Positions 8,335 through 16,936 of a DNA stretch of 24,586 nt are shown piece by piece. The DNA is from a virus. Every line of letters starts with the position of its first letter. Position 1 is the stretch's first letter. The translations under genes and the position numbers were made by a program. The stretch spans positions 1 through 24,586 of the IMG/VR virus record IMGVR_UViG_3300022929_000196; one strand, 5' to 3'. Under the pieces are notes generated by a model. That model did no database searches, was not told the origin of the DNA, and was given only the letters and a program-made list of their open reading frames with translations.

Positions 8335-10217
8335 TACGGTGATCCAACGGCAGTTATGTCACCAGCAGCAGTAACGTCACCATCTGAAGCAACTTTAAAT
8401 TTAGCCACGTTATTATACCTAAACTCTAAGTCAGTACCATCAAGCAGAATAGTCCAGTTACCAAACTTGATAGACTGACCATTAGTGTCAAGTTGACCGC
8501 CAAGCTGCGGTGTAGTATCGTTTACAAGTTCAGTACTGACACCACCAATAGCACTAGACAAACCATTTATTTGTGTTTGAATATTACTTGTAACACCGTC
8601 AAGGTAGTCATATTCAGTAGAGGTCACGCCTGTTGCACGTAAGTCTTTAGCATAGTTAAGGTCCGTTACTGTACCAGTAAATCCGTCTAAATTATTTAAC
8701 TCTGGTGCTGTAGCAGTAACTGTTGTTCCGTTAATTTGAAAGGTATATAAGTTTACTGCGCCTACTAATGTGCCTTCAACATTAGCTAACAAAGTGCCTG
8801 TAGTAATATTCAAGTTACCTGTACTACTACCATTAAATGGTCCAGTGCCTACTACAAACTTATCTACGCTTTCATCCCAACCAATAAAGGCATTAGTTGA
8901 TGAACCTCTTTCAATAACAATACCAGCATCATTAACAGGTGAACCGGATGTACCATTACCTAGTTCAATCAAAGAATCAGCTACGACTGTGTTGGTTGTG
9001 TTGACAGTGGCAGTAGAACCGTTAACAGTAAGGTTGCCTGTAACAGTTAAGTTACCGCCGACAGCCACATTACTGGTTGTGTTAATGCTTTGCATATATG
9101 CATTGGACCAGTAGTTAGAACTATCTCCAAGTGTATATGTATTAGTAATAGAAGGAATAATATTAGAAGATACATCTGCAATAAAGGTTACTGTGTCTGA
9201 TGCAGCGTTACCAATAGTAGTATTACCCTGTACAGTCAAGTTACCTGACAGTGTAGAGTTTCCGGTTACAGATAAGGTAGAAGATAATGTAGCAGCACCA
9301 CTAGCATTAAGTGTTCCTACAGAAGTATTTCCAAGAGATGCCGCACCTGTAGTGGTAATAGTAGAAGAGCCAGTGTCAATATTGCCAAAACCACTAGTAA
9401 TAGAGCCAGCATTAAGTGCGCCTACAGTTGTTACGTTAGGCATTGAAACAAGATACGTTTCAAAGTAATCCTCAAAGTCAGACATAGCAACTTGTTTCAT
9501 TACGCTGCTATCGTTTAGAATAAGCCTGTCTACGGTATTAATTGTAACACCAGATGCAGTATTACTACCGTCCAGAATATTGAGTTCTGTAGTAGTGATG
9601 TTTGCACCATCTAAAATATTAATTTCGCTAGCAGTAGCGGTAACACCATCTAAGATGTTTAACTCTGCCGTTGTTACAGTTGCACCATCAAGAATACCCA
9701 GTTCAGTTTGGTCTACGCTGGATGCACCAATTTCAATTGTTGTTCCTGCGGTAATGCTACCTGATACATCTAAGTCACCATTTAAATCTACAAGAGGCGT
9801 AACAATCTGTAGTTCTACGTCTGCAGCAATATCAAGTTGACCGTCTACAGACGAGTTAATGTACAGAGCGTTATCACGGAATTGAATTTTATTTGCTAGT
9901 AGGAAAGTAGTATCTTCAGCAAAACCATCAATGTAAGCGTTACCATCAATGTACAAGTCTTTATACTGCGCACCAAGAGAACCAATATCAATTGTATTAC
10001 TTGTAAGCGGTACTAGTTGTGTGCTAGATACATTAAACTCACCATTTGGTCCGATTTCAAGAATACGCCCGCCGCCCGCTGCAGTACCATCGTGGGTATG
10101 TCCTGTTGATGCGTTAAAGGCTGCTTCAATAGCGTTAAACTCATCATTAAAATCGTTGGCATCAATAATATTATTAGCTACAATATTAGCTGCTGCTTGT
10201 CTGGTATAACCTGCCAT
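8334..10217 (-). CDS. ELNILDG-repeat tail fibre, 627 aa
   Basis: The N-terminus (residues 1-45) looks like a virion-attachment region and contains GHTHDGT. Four tandem 13-residue units with ELGILDG/ELNILDG/EINILDG cores begin at 172, 185, 198 and 211. A Thr/Ser/Asn/Gly-rich beta-repeat shaft follows (about 250-440), then more degenerate units near 500-550 (APELNNLDG, STEYDYLDG). The C-terminus ends DGDVTAAGDITAVGSP. These repeats are frequent in fibres of ocean myo- and podoviruses, where they build a trimeric beta shaft. No S74 chaperone or enzyme domain is present. The gene begins 4 bp after the nozzle-like gene stop, with a GGAAG/GAAAG site inside that gene, and ends in a TAATG overlap with the 210-residue gene. 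Confidence 0.85.
   Translation of the reverse strand: MAGYTRQAAANIVANNIIDANDFNDEFNAIEAAFNASTGHTHDGTAAGGGRILEIGPNGEFNVSSTQLVPLTSNTIDIGSLGAQYKDLYIDGNAYIDGFAEDTTFLLANKIQFRDNALYINSSVDGQLDIAADVELQIVTPLVDLNGDLDVSGSITAGTTIEIGASSVDQTELGILDGATVTTAELNILDGVTATASEINILDGANITTTELNILDGSNTASGVTINTVDRLILNDSSVMKQVAMSDFEDYFETYLVSMPNVTTVGALNAGSITSGFGNIDTGSSTITTTGAASLGNTSVGTLNASGAATLSSTLSVTGNSTLSGNLTVQGNTTIGNAASDTVTFIADVSSNIIPSITNTYTLGDSSNYWSNAYMQSINTTSNVAVGGNLTVTGNLTVNGSTATVNTTNTVVADSLIELGNGTSGSPVNDAGIVIERGSSTNAFIGWDESVDKFVVGTGPFNGSSTGNLNITTGTLLANVEGTLVGAVNLYTFQINGTTVTATAPELNNLDGFTGTVTDLNYAKDLRATGVTSTEYDYLDGVTSNIQTQINGLSSAIGGVSTELVNDTTPQLGGQLDTNGQSIKFGNWTILLDGTDLEFRYNNVAKFKVASDGDVTAAGDITAVGSP
9567..9704 (-). repeat. 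Four tandem 39-bp repeats coding ELNILDG units
   Basis: Fibre residues 172-217 are four 13-residue units (39 bp each) with cores ELGILDG, ELNILDG, EINILDG and ELNILDG. The DNA copies have diverged at third codon positions, which suggests old duplication under protein-level selection. Confidence 0.85.
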
Positions 10218-10221
10218 AGTA

Positions 10222-11763
10222 TTACTTTCTTCCGTTTATTGCAAATTCAATAATAATAGCATCTAGTGAAAAAGGTGGATTAATATCATCAGATGTTAAT
10301 GTTATTGATGCATTATATGCAGACCCAATTATCTGTGTTTCCAGTATGCTGTCCACGTTTCCTGAACCGTATGTTGCTGTACCATATGTAGCTGATGGTG
10401 ATCCAAACCTAGAAAAATTACTAGTGTTATTAGCTAACGGTATGATGTTTGGCTGAACAACGCCGGTATTAGCCCTGTCAAAGTCAAGTATTAACTGAAA
10501 GTCTACTTCTACTGAACCTGTTGGATCGGTGTATAAGTGTGCTTTATAAAAAGTCTTACGTAGTCTAGGGTCTTGAAAAGTCAGGAAAGGACTAGCAAAT
10601 GTTGCAAGAATGTTTTGTCCATCAAAACTAGAACCACGCTCTAATCTATATACATACCCATCATCATTAGCAAAATATATAAATTCTTCATCATCTACAT
10701 ATTCACTGAAACTTACACGTGCATTAATGCCACGAGTTTCTGCCCAAGCAAACTGACCTTCACCTATTTGTGATGCTATCACACCTAGACTAGATGCATT
10801 TGAAATACCACTTGCATAACCAAATAATCTATACTGGCTTTTGTTTCTAATTACTAAAGAGCAAAAAGCACTTGAGTTATCAACAAAGTCAGTAACCTGT
10901 GACTGAATCGGTTTTGATAAAACAGCAAGATTAAAGTCGCCAATTCTATCAGTAGCACCTAATGTACGTATACCATCCGGTCCAAGGAATACTACGTCAC
11001 CACTAACCTCTTTTGCTGTATCAGGTTGAATAGCACCCAAGTCAGTAGAGATGTCATGCAACTGAAAATCTGCTACACTATTTCCAGTAACCCGTTTAAT
11101 AACTGTTTTACCAAATACAATTAACTGCTCACGAAAAACGATTAGATCAGTTATGTCATCTGTGATGTTGATAACACCACCGCCGGTAGCTATGGTAAAG
11201 TCTGTATCTTTATACGGAGCAGAGAAAAATAAATTTTGTCCGTTAGCTAAAAACAAATGATTTGCAAACTGTACTACAAAATCACACCCAGTAAAGTCAC
11301 CACTTAAACTAGATAGCTGTGTAAGTGTTCCTGCATTGCCATCAAATATAAAAGGTCTACTAGCACCATCTACAATAAATAATTTTTCAGTACCGTCAAA
11401 ATCATATTTTTCAAATCGAACAACACCAGAACCACCTAAATTAATACCAACGCTAGAAAAAGTAGCATTGTTTGTTACTTGTGTCCAGCCGCTACCAGAT
11501 GACCTATATAATTCTGCTCCTCTTGCTGCATATACACGACCACCATAGTATGTGATACCACGAATAATACCTGAACCAGCTAATGCATTGTTGTCGTGTT
11601 TTACAAACCCTTCAATTTTTCTATAACCACCTTCAACCGAAGGCTCAAAATTAAGTAGAACTCTTGCGCTACCCGGTTGATTCATACCTTGCTGCAGTGG
11701 ACTGAGGTTAGTAATTAGCCCTTGTTTAAATTCTATGGGAAATGTATTCCATGAATCTGGCAT
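10222..11763 (-). CDS. Tail nozzle / DNA-stabilisation-like protein (beta-propeller type), 513 aa
   Basis: The N-terminus has FKQGLITNLSPLQQGMNQPGSA, and then repeated beta blades such as GIIRGITYYGGRVYAARGAE and VVRFEKYDFDGTEKLFIVDG. Motifs continue through VVFLGPDGIRTLG and YVYRLERGS, and the protein ends in a beta-rich domain. This pattern resembles phage tail nozzle or packaged-DNA-stabilisation proteins of the P22 gp10 type. Genes of that role sit just after the head-tail adaptor, as here. No catalytic motif is visible. It is the first gene after the 61-bp gap that holds the second promoter, with AGGAA about 9 nt before the ATG. The function is inferred from repeat pattern and neighbourhood. 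Confidence 0.75.
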   Translation of the reverse strand: MPDSWNTFPIEFKQGLITNLSPLQQGMNQPGSARVLLNFEPSVEGGYRKIEGFVKHDNNALAGSGIIRGITYYGGRVYAARGAELYRSSGSGWTQVTNNATFSSVGINLGGSGVVRFEKYDFDGTEKLFIVDGASRPFIFDGNAGTLTQLSSLSGDFTGCDFVVQFANHLFLANGQNLFFSAPYKDTDFTIATGGGVINITDDITDLIVFREQLIVFGKTVIKRVTGNSVADFQLHDISTDLGAIQPDTAKEVSGDVVFLGPDGIRTLGATDRIGDFNLAVLSKPIQSQVTDFVDNSSAFCSLVIRNKSQYRLFGYASGISNASSLGVIASQIGEGQFAWAETRGINARVSFSEYVDDEEFIYFANDDGYVYRLERGSSFDGQNILATFASPFLTFQDPRLRKTFYKAHLYTDPTGSVEVDFQLILDFDRANTGVVQPNIIPLANNTSNFSRFGSPSATYGTATYGSGNVDSILETQIIGSAYNASITLTSDDINPPFSLDAIIIEFAINGRK

Positions 11764-11777
11764 TCTACTTAATTCCT

Positions 11778-11813
11778 ATACTATAGTTTTACATATTTAA
11801 ACGTATTTGTCAA
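11778..11813 (-). promoter_or_regulatory. Sigma70-like late promoter P2
   Basis: On the minus strand TTGACA (11808-11813) is followed after 16 nt by TAAAAC (11786-11791) and then TATAGT. The start point would be near 11779, about 16 nt before the ATG at 11763. It shares TTGACAAATA and, at identical spacing, TA-AACTATAGT with the capsid promoter, one mismatch in 22 compared bases. It would drive the nine genes from the nozzle-like gene to the left-edge terminator. Confidence 0.75.
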
Positions 11814-11824
11814 GTGTTAATTGT

Positions 11825-12538
11825 TTACACTCGCACAATAAAGTTAGCTTGACTTCCTATTGCAGTAGAACGCACGTAGTCATAACGATTAATCAACACT
11901 GAACGCATATTCTTAATACCTTCTTGGAACTTTTCTTTAGAGACTAATGCGTCTTGTGTGTTACCTCTAAACAAATGAGCGTAGTGCATGGCACCATCGG
12001 TAATAACATGCATAAATCTTTCAGGAATAGTAGGCACATCCGTGTCTGAAATCAAGTCTACGGGAATGCGGTAGTATTCATACACTACAGTATAGGCTTT
12101 ATCTGGCGGTGGAACTAAACCATATTCTTCAGCGGGTGATTGAAACACAAAATTAGGCAGAGCAGAAGAAGCATTACTAGCATCATATTCATAACCTATA
12201 TAGTTATTTAGATAGTCTTCATAAGCAATGACTTTTAGTTTTTTTGTATCGTTGCCTAATGTAGCATCCTCCTTAATTCTAAAAGTATTAAAATTTATTA
12301 ACTTTGCGTCAAAAGGAAAAGAGTAACGAGTAATGTTAGCAGTAAGAACATCTTCTTCTTCTACATGATTAAAAGGCCAATTATATTCGTATTGATTAAT
12401 ATCACGAATAGAAGCATTTACTGCATCCTTTGCCTGTGCATAAAAACCAGAAGCAGTAGCAAAGTTAATTGATGTAAGTTCTACCTCATTAAGCCTACGA
12501 TTGATTTGATTTACTAGTCCTATAAAATCATATGCCAT
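11825..12538 (-). CDS. Head-to-tail adaptor protein, 237 aa
   Basis: The helical N-terminus MAYDFIGLVNQINRRLNEVE is followed by NASIRDINQYEYNWPFN and VLTANITRYSFPFD. Further on are YEDYLNNYIGYEYD, EYGLVPPPDKAYTVVYEYYRIP and a C-terminal helix with ERFMHVITDGAMHYAHLFRG. This pattern matches what I remember of short-tailed-phage adaptor (tail tubular A / SU10 adaptor-like) proteins, which form the ring under the portal. Length is typical for the group. The ATG shares a base with the previous stop (TAATG at 12538-12540). The next gene downstream, after promoter P2, is the nozzle-like protein, which fits the assembly order. Confidence 0.75.
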   Translation of the reverse strand: MAYDFIGLVNQINRRLNEVELTSINFATASGFYAQAKDAVNASIRDINQYEYNWPFNHVEEEDVLTANITRYSFPFDAKLINFNTFRIKEDATLGNDTKKLKVIAYEDYLNNYIGYEYDASNASSALPNFVFQSPAEEYGLVPPPDKAYTVVYEYYRIPVDLISDTDVPTIPERFMHVITDGAMHYAHLFRGNTQDALVSKEKFQEGIKNMRSVLINRYDYVRSTAIGSQANFIVRV

Positions 12539-12861
12539 TATTTTTCTCTCACTTTAAGTTTGATACTGCGTTCTGCAATATTGCCTGTGTTATCTGAAAT
12601 TTGACAGAAAATGGTATACTGAATATTGTTAGTTCCATCTGCTAAATAGATTGTTGCAATTTGGTTATTGCTACTAATAGTCTGTGATACACTGCGTAAG
12701 TTATGCACTGTTCCTGTTGGCGTAAGAACAGTCTTAACTCCACTAGCATTATTAACATACCATACTACGCTACTAATAGTACCTGTACCAAGAAACCTAG
12801 ACCAGTCTACACTGTAGTCCAGCAATTCATCTGGGTCTTTATTAGGCCAACGAAAAGACAT
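12538..12861 (-). CDS. Small fibre-tail adaptor-like protein, 107 aa
   Basis: The start MSFRWPNKDPDELLDYSVDW is a signature I associate with proteins annotated as phage fibre-tail adaptors. The rest is one small beta domain ending QISDNTGNIAERSIKLKVRE, similar in layout to an Ig-like fold. There is no membrane segment or signal. It has a strong ribosome binding site (AGGAG, 6-7 nt before the ATG) that overlaps the stop of the 296-residue gene, and its own stop overlaps the adaptor start as TAATG. It probably links a fibre to the tail hub, but that is inferred from family memory and position. Confidence 0.7.
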   Translation of the reverse strand: MSFRWPNKDPDELLDYSVDWSRFLGTGTISSVVWYVNNASGVKTVLTPTGTVHNLRSVSQTISSNNQIATIYLADGTNNIQYTIFCQISDNTGNIAERSIKLKVREK

Positions 12862-12870
12862 ATTTTACTC

Positions 12871-13761
12871 CTATGCTGCTACTCTTACGGTGCGTTCAAA
12901 TGCTGTTGTTTGCGGTTCGCTATACGCTACCCTACTTTGTTTTTCAACCATTACAGTCCTGTCTTGTGAGTTATCTGTGGTTCCTATCCAGGCAAAGCGT
13001 ACTACATTGGCTACATTAACCGTTCTTTCTACTGAAGATAGCTGCCTTTCAATATATACTAGGCGTTTTCTATCGTATGCATCTCTTAGATTGTAATAAT
13101 TAAATAGACTAGCAGCACCATAACCACTAGCTAATCCCGATAAGTTTCCAAACGCACCTTGTATCAGAATAGTAAATATAGATGTTGTAGCTACACCGTT
13201 TACTGTGCTATGCCCATCCGCAATCCGAAGACCACCACCCGTAATCTGGGCGTTTCCTTGTACGCTTGCAGAAAGTAATCGTCTTACAGTGCTAACACCA
13301 ACAGTTGTAGCTACGCCATTTATGGTTTCTGTCGGATTTCCTACAAACGAACCACCTGCTGGTGCAGATGTAGCAGTACCAGAAATGTTTGTAGTAACGG
13401 GTGTAATTGCATTTGCTACACTTGTTGTAGTACCTGCACCTAAAACACTAGCCGTAGTAACTGCTACATTTACAGGGCTTGCTGTTGCTGTTGCCGCACC
13501 TAATACACTTGTAGCTGCAGGTCTTACACGTAAAGATGCTCCAGATACAGTAGCAGAACCAGAAACAAGGACATCACCCGAAAGTAAACCTATGCCTACT
13601 GCAGATGAAGTACCAAAAGCAGAGATAGATGCGTTTACTATAAGTGTAGCTACTGCACTGCCAGCACCAGAACCTGCACCAGATATGTTTGCAGAAGCAT
13701 CAAAGGTTCCTGATGCAAGTGAGGATAGGGGAAACGCACTTATTGCACCAGATGAAATCAT
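12871..13761 (-). CDS. Ala/Gly/Ser/Thr/Val-rich repeat virion protein, 296 aa
   Basis: I do not recognise a named family with confidence. Residues 1-220 are low-complexity beta-repeat sequence (for example SGSATVSGASLRV and INGVATTVGVSTV), like a thin fibrous or prism-like structure. The last 64 residues contain three tandem 22-residue units whose cores ERTV, DRTV and ERTV fall at 245, 267 and 289. There is no signal, membrane helix or enzyme motif. It lies between the gene downstream of the S74 fibre and the fibre-adaptor-like gene, so a tail decoration or fibre-linked protein is inferred. AGGAT precedes the ATG by about 8 nt. A long antisense frame opposite it reflects its codon composition. 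Confidence 0.65.
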   Translation of the reverse strand: MISSGAISAFPLSSLASGTFDASANISGAGSGAGSAVATLIVNASISAFGTSSAVGIGLLSGDVLVSGSATVSGASLRVRPAATSVLGAATATASPVNVAVTTASVLGAGTTTSVANAITPVTTNISGTATSAPAGGSFVGNPTETINGVATTVGVSTVRRLLSASVQGNAQITGGGLRIADGHSTVNGVATTSIFTILIQGAFGNLSGLASGYGAASLFNYYNLRDAYDRKRLVYIERQLSSVERTVNVANVVRFAWIGTTDNSQDRTVMVEKQSRVAYSEPQTTAFERTVRVAA

Positions 13762-13798
13762 CTATCTATATCCTATTTATTTTACTACAGCTAAACAA
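13762..13798. other. Short intergenic gap without a clear signal
   Basis: This 37-bp AT-rich gap holds the AGGAT ribosome binding site of the 296-residue gene. A TTGTTT...TAGGAT pair at 17-nt spacing is too weak to call a promoter. No terminator hairpin is seen. Confidence 0.5.
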
Positions 13799-14041
13799 CT
13801 AAGACTTCCAGTAAGTGCGTCCAGCAGCAATGACTTCGTTAATACGAGTGCAGTCTTTACCTGCCGTCACCCACTTGTCATCAAGCATATCTGTTTCCAG
13901 CTTCATAACAATATTGCCAACGGATTGCTTTTTTTCAACATCCGTAGCATCTTCCATTTTTAATCCGGCGATTATACTTTCGATCATGTCACACTCATGC
14001 AAGATGCGTAAGAAATCACGTTCCAATTCGTTTACAGCCAT
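13799..14041 (-). CDS. Small hypothetical protein downstream of the S74 fibre, 80 aa
   Basis: This is a short, mostly helical acidic protein (MAVNELERDFLRILHECDMI ... VITAAGRTY-type end, read as INEVIAAGRTYWKS). I recognise no domain. An AAGGA about 8 nt before the ATG lies in the last codons of the fibre gene, and only 2 nt separate the fibre stop from this start, so translation is probably coupled. Small proteins after a fibre gene are often fibre-assembly chaperones or attachment factors. That is a positional guess here, because the S74 domain already supplies a chaperone. Confidence 0.65.
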   Translation of the reverse strand: MAVNELERDFLRILHECDMIESIIAGLKMEDATDVEKKQSVGNIVMKLETDMLDDKWVTAGKDCTRINEVIAAGRTYWKS

Positions 14042-14043
14042 TT

Positions 14044-16935
14044 TTAATTTCCTTGTTCCAGTTGTTGTATTCTAGCTTCTAAGGCTTCGCATTTAGCGGA
14101 TAACTCTTGTACCGCTTTAATAAGTATTGGGTAAGTTCTATTCGGAGCAGCCTCCCATTTTTCTGGGTTGTCAAATGAAACCATTCTAGTTCTGTTAGTT
14201 GAACTAAAATCCATTTCAACTTCTGCTAACTCTTGTGCAATAAAGCCAATATCTTTTGTTGCACCCATAGAGCCGTCACGCCTATTCCAAGTAAATTCGA
14301 CAGGACGCATTGCATTTATAAAATCTAATCCATATGGTATGTCTTCGATAGCCGTCTTATCACGCTCATCAGACAGGCTTGATATTGAAGTCGTGTTGCA
14401 CCTCAAACTGGATATGCTACTGTTACCAAGAGTAATTGTATTTGTTGCCGAAGAAACAGGTGCGTTTGCCCCATTTCCAAGATTAGTACAGTTTGAACTT
14501 CCTGCGTAAGTACTTCCAGCATCATGTCCTACGCAGACAATAGTATTTCCAGAAGATATATTAGTTCCAGAAGTATGTCCTACGCAGACATTATTGTAAC
14601 CAGTGGTTATGGCACCGCCAGCACTATGTCCCATACATGTATTGTCATAACCGCTAGTTAAAGCATCCGCAGAGTATGAGCCAATTCCTACGTTGTCGTT
14701 TCCAGTGCCGCCAGCGTAGCCTGATCGATAGCCAACAAAAACGCAGTAATCTCCACCATCCATGTCGTAACCCGACACACGACCTACAGTTGTGCAGTAT
14801 TGACTTCCACTACTTCCACTGTACTGAGATAAATGGCCTACACTTACACCATAAGAGCCTCCCCTAGCACGATAACCTATGCAAACTGAATCGGTAACAG
14901 TACCATTCATTCCGTCAGTTTCATAACCAACCATTGTAAGATCATCACCAGTAGTTATAAAGTCGCCAGACAAACCACCGATAAAAGTACTGTAGGTACT
15001 ACCTGTAGCCGCTGTACCAGCCGAATTGCCTATAAAAGTATTATACGATGCAAATGTTGAAGGCGAATTATTACCAGCGTCCTTGCCGATGTACACACTG
15101 CTGGTCTCACCACCTTTAGATGCCTTTGTGATCGTCCCAGCGTCAGACATAAGTAAGCTGCTGCTTGACGCATCCCAAGTAAGATCGGCGTTACCAGAAC
15201 TGCTGTAGAAAAAAATGTCGCCTGTAGCATGGTCTACTTGAAAACGAGTTGAGCCAGAAGTAGCAGCATCATTGGTAGTTAGAATTGTAAATTTACCAAT
15301 GTTGTTCTGAAGTTGGGTATTTAGGTTACTTGTGTCAGTTTCAAAAAGACGTATGGTTGGATTGGTTGAAGATATTTCCATAGAACCAACATTGATATCG
15401 GCGGTTGTATTGATATCGCCGTTCCACTGCCCTGCATTGTTCCAGAGAGGGCGGTTACTAGCGATGTTCCACGAACCTGTGCTGTTGTCTGAAGCGTACC
15501 ACTGACCACCATCATCGCCACTAAAAGCAAGCAACGCGTTGTATGAGTTGTCTGACGCGTGTACCCAGCTACCATTGTCATAGTAAAGTCCAGTGGAGAA
15601 GAAAGTTTTTCCACCACTCCACGGTAATACGCCCCATACAGTGTCGTATGTTCCGCTTTTCGCTACGATTGGTGATGAACTAGCGACAGCAGACTCAACT
15701 TGTAGACCGGCACTGGTTGTAATGCCCGCGCTATTGATGTCTACGTTTCCGCTGCTTTTTACAACAAATTTGTATCCGCTATCAGCATATACTCCTAAAG
15801 CCAGCGCATCGTGAGCCGCAGTTGCATCACTGCGAACCAACAAACCCTGTGCGTTAGCATCACTTCCAGTATTATAAATTCTTGAAACCCAAGTGTCTAC
15901 GTCTCCTGTGGCATCTAAAATAAAACTAGGCGAACTCGTCCCAATGCCCACGTTTCCGCTGCTGTCGATTTTTGCGGCAAAACTGTTTCCTATGCGAAAT
16001 TCTAGCCCAGTCGATGTAAAGCCAGTATCAATAATCCCTGTGCTATTACCTGCGCTGTAGGTTAGCTTGACACCATCTGTGCCACTTCCGAAAACAGATT
16101 GACCTCTTACATCAAGGGCTTCAGTAGGCGAACTCGTCCCAATGCCAACATTACCGCTGCTGTCGATGCGCATATGTTCACTAGAGCCAGCAGCATTGCG
16201 AAATATTTTATTTTCAGCGTTTATATAAATATCACCACCGCTAGCAGCGTTAATATTAAAGTTTCCGCTGTTTGCACCACCAGTAGTAATTGTATGGGTT
16301 GCCCCTGTCCCACGACTAGATACGAAATTTACAGTAGCATCTGTCGATAATACATCCACGCCTGTGGCGCTGGTTTCAAACTTGAGGGTATTATTGTGAT
16401 AAAGGTTTACTGACGAATTTTCGTTAAATACTGCATAAGTTTGTCCAGAAGTGGTTCTGAAACGTATATCGTCTGACCCTTCGATATATAAATCACCAGT
16501 GCCATTATCTCTTACATAGCTATCACTACCATCGTGATAAATCTGCAAGTCAGACCCAGCACCGAAAATGGCCTTGTCGTTGTCGCCGAAGGTCAGGTCG
16601 CCAGCTAAAGCAGTATTCCCGCTTGCGTCTTGAAAGATGTACTTTTCAGCAGGAACGGTACAGAAAATAGTTTTGTCGCCAGCCGTCCAGTTAACCGCTG
16701 CATCAGCGTTACTAGACTGCAAAATAGTTGTTCTAGCAAGTGTTGTCCCAGAGGCTGTGTATGTACCTATTCCTACTTCAAAGTCAGCACCGCCAGTACA
16801 CACATAATAAGTAGTATTACCATCGCCTATTTCAGCAAAGGATTCAAAACCATCAGCTGCGCCAGCAAGAGTATATGTACCCGTGCCAGTTGTAGTGGTG
16901 GTTTCTTTAATCCGATCAGCGATAGTAAGGGCCAT
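14044..16935 (-). CDS. Tail fibre with C-terminal peptidase S74 chaperone, 963 aa
   Basis: The N-terminus (1-110) looks like a virion-attachment region (MALTIADRIKETTTTTGTGT, TTYYVCTGGADFEVG). The shaft has GSDLQIYHDGSDSYVRD and two copies of DSSGNVGIGTSSP. From about 610 to 850 a series of short units with cores such as NVCVGH and CVFVGYRSG resembles trimeric left-handed beta-roll heads. The last 109 residues form the S74 intramolecular chaperone: SDERDK begins at Ser855, the expected self-cleavage serine with its lysine partner. DIGFIAQELAEV and the closing coiled coil (ELSAKCEALEARIQQLEQ) follow. This domain folds the trimer and then cuts itself off. A GAGG site 6 nt before the ATG overlaps the end of the upstream gene. 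Confidence 0.92.
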   Translation of the reverse strand: MALTIADRIKETTTTTGTGTYTLAGAADGFESFAEIGDGNTTYYVCTGGADFEVGIGTYTASGTTLARTTILQSSNADAAVNWTAGDKTIFCTVPAEKYIFQDASGNTALAGDLTFGDNDKAIFGAGSDLQIYHDGSDSYVRDNGTGDLYIEGSDDIRFRTTSGQTYAVFNENSSVNLYHNNTLKFETSATGVDVLSTDATVNFVSSRGTGATHTITTGGANSGNFNINAASGGDIYINAENKIFRNAAGSSEHMRIDSSGNVGIGTSSPTEALDVRGQSVFGSGTDGVKLTYSAGNSTGIIDTGFTSTGLEFRIGNSFAAKIDSSGNVGIGTSSPSFILDATGDVDTWVSRIYNTGSDANAQGLLVRSDATAAHDALALGVYADSGYKFVVKSSGNVDINSAGITTSAGLQVESAVASSSPIVAKSGTYDTVWGVLPWSGGKTFFSTGLYYDNGSWVHASDNSYNALLAFSGDDGGQWYASDNSTGSWNIASNRPLWNNAGQWNGDINTTADINVGSMEISSTNPTIRLFETDTSNLNTQLQNNIGKFTILTTNDAATSGSTRFQVDHATGDIFFYSSSGNADLTWDASSSSLLMSDAGTITKASKGGETSSVYIGKDAGNNSPSTFASYNTFIGNSAGTAATGSTYSTFIGGLSGDFITTGDDLTMVGYETDGMNGTVTDSVCIGYRARGGSYGVSVGHLSQYSGSSGSQYCTTVGRVSGYDMDGGDYCVFVGYRSGYAGGTGNDNVGIGSYSADALTSGYDNTCMGHSAGGAITTGYNNVCVGHTSGTNISSGNTIVCVGHDAGSTYAGSSNCTNLGNGANAPVSSATNTITLGNSSISSLRCNTTSISSLSDERDKTAIEDIPYGLDFINAMRPVEFTWNRRDGSMGATKDIGFIAQELAEVEMDFSSTNRTRMVSFDNPEKWEAAPNRTYPILIKAVQELSAKCEALEARIQQLEQGN
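15927..16167. repeat. Pair of direct repeats in the S74 fibre gene
   Basis: A 22-bp perfect direct repeat lies at 15927-15948 and 16125-16146. It extends imperfectly through a second identical 14-bp block, CCGCTGCTGTCGAT, at 15956-15969 and 16154-16167. The two copies encode the DSSGNVGIGTSSP units. Conservation at the DNA level, not only in protein, points to a recent duplication or to gene conversion within the fibre. Confidence 0.85.
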
Positions 16936-16936
16936 A

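Noticed and set aside
9193-9468. Plus-strand open frames opposite the fibre genes
   Set aside because: They mirror the repeat codons of the fibre (Val/Pro/Ser-rich products) and have no ribosome binding sites or family resemblance.
9567-9704. CRISPR-like array
   Set aside because: The regular 39-bp repeats are coding, contiguous, and diverged at third positions; there are no spacers.
13762-13798. Possible promoter before the 296-residue gene
   Set aside because: TTGTTT and TAGGAT match the consensus poorly, and the P1/P2 tail TATAGT is absent.
13205-13963. 252-residue plus-strand open frame
   Set aside because: It is antisense to the Ala/Gly/Thr-rich 296-residue gene and the 80-residue gene; the frame is open because of their codon composition, and it lacks a plausible start site or domain.
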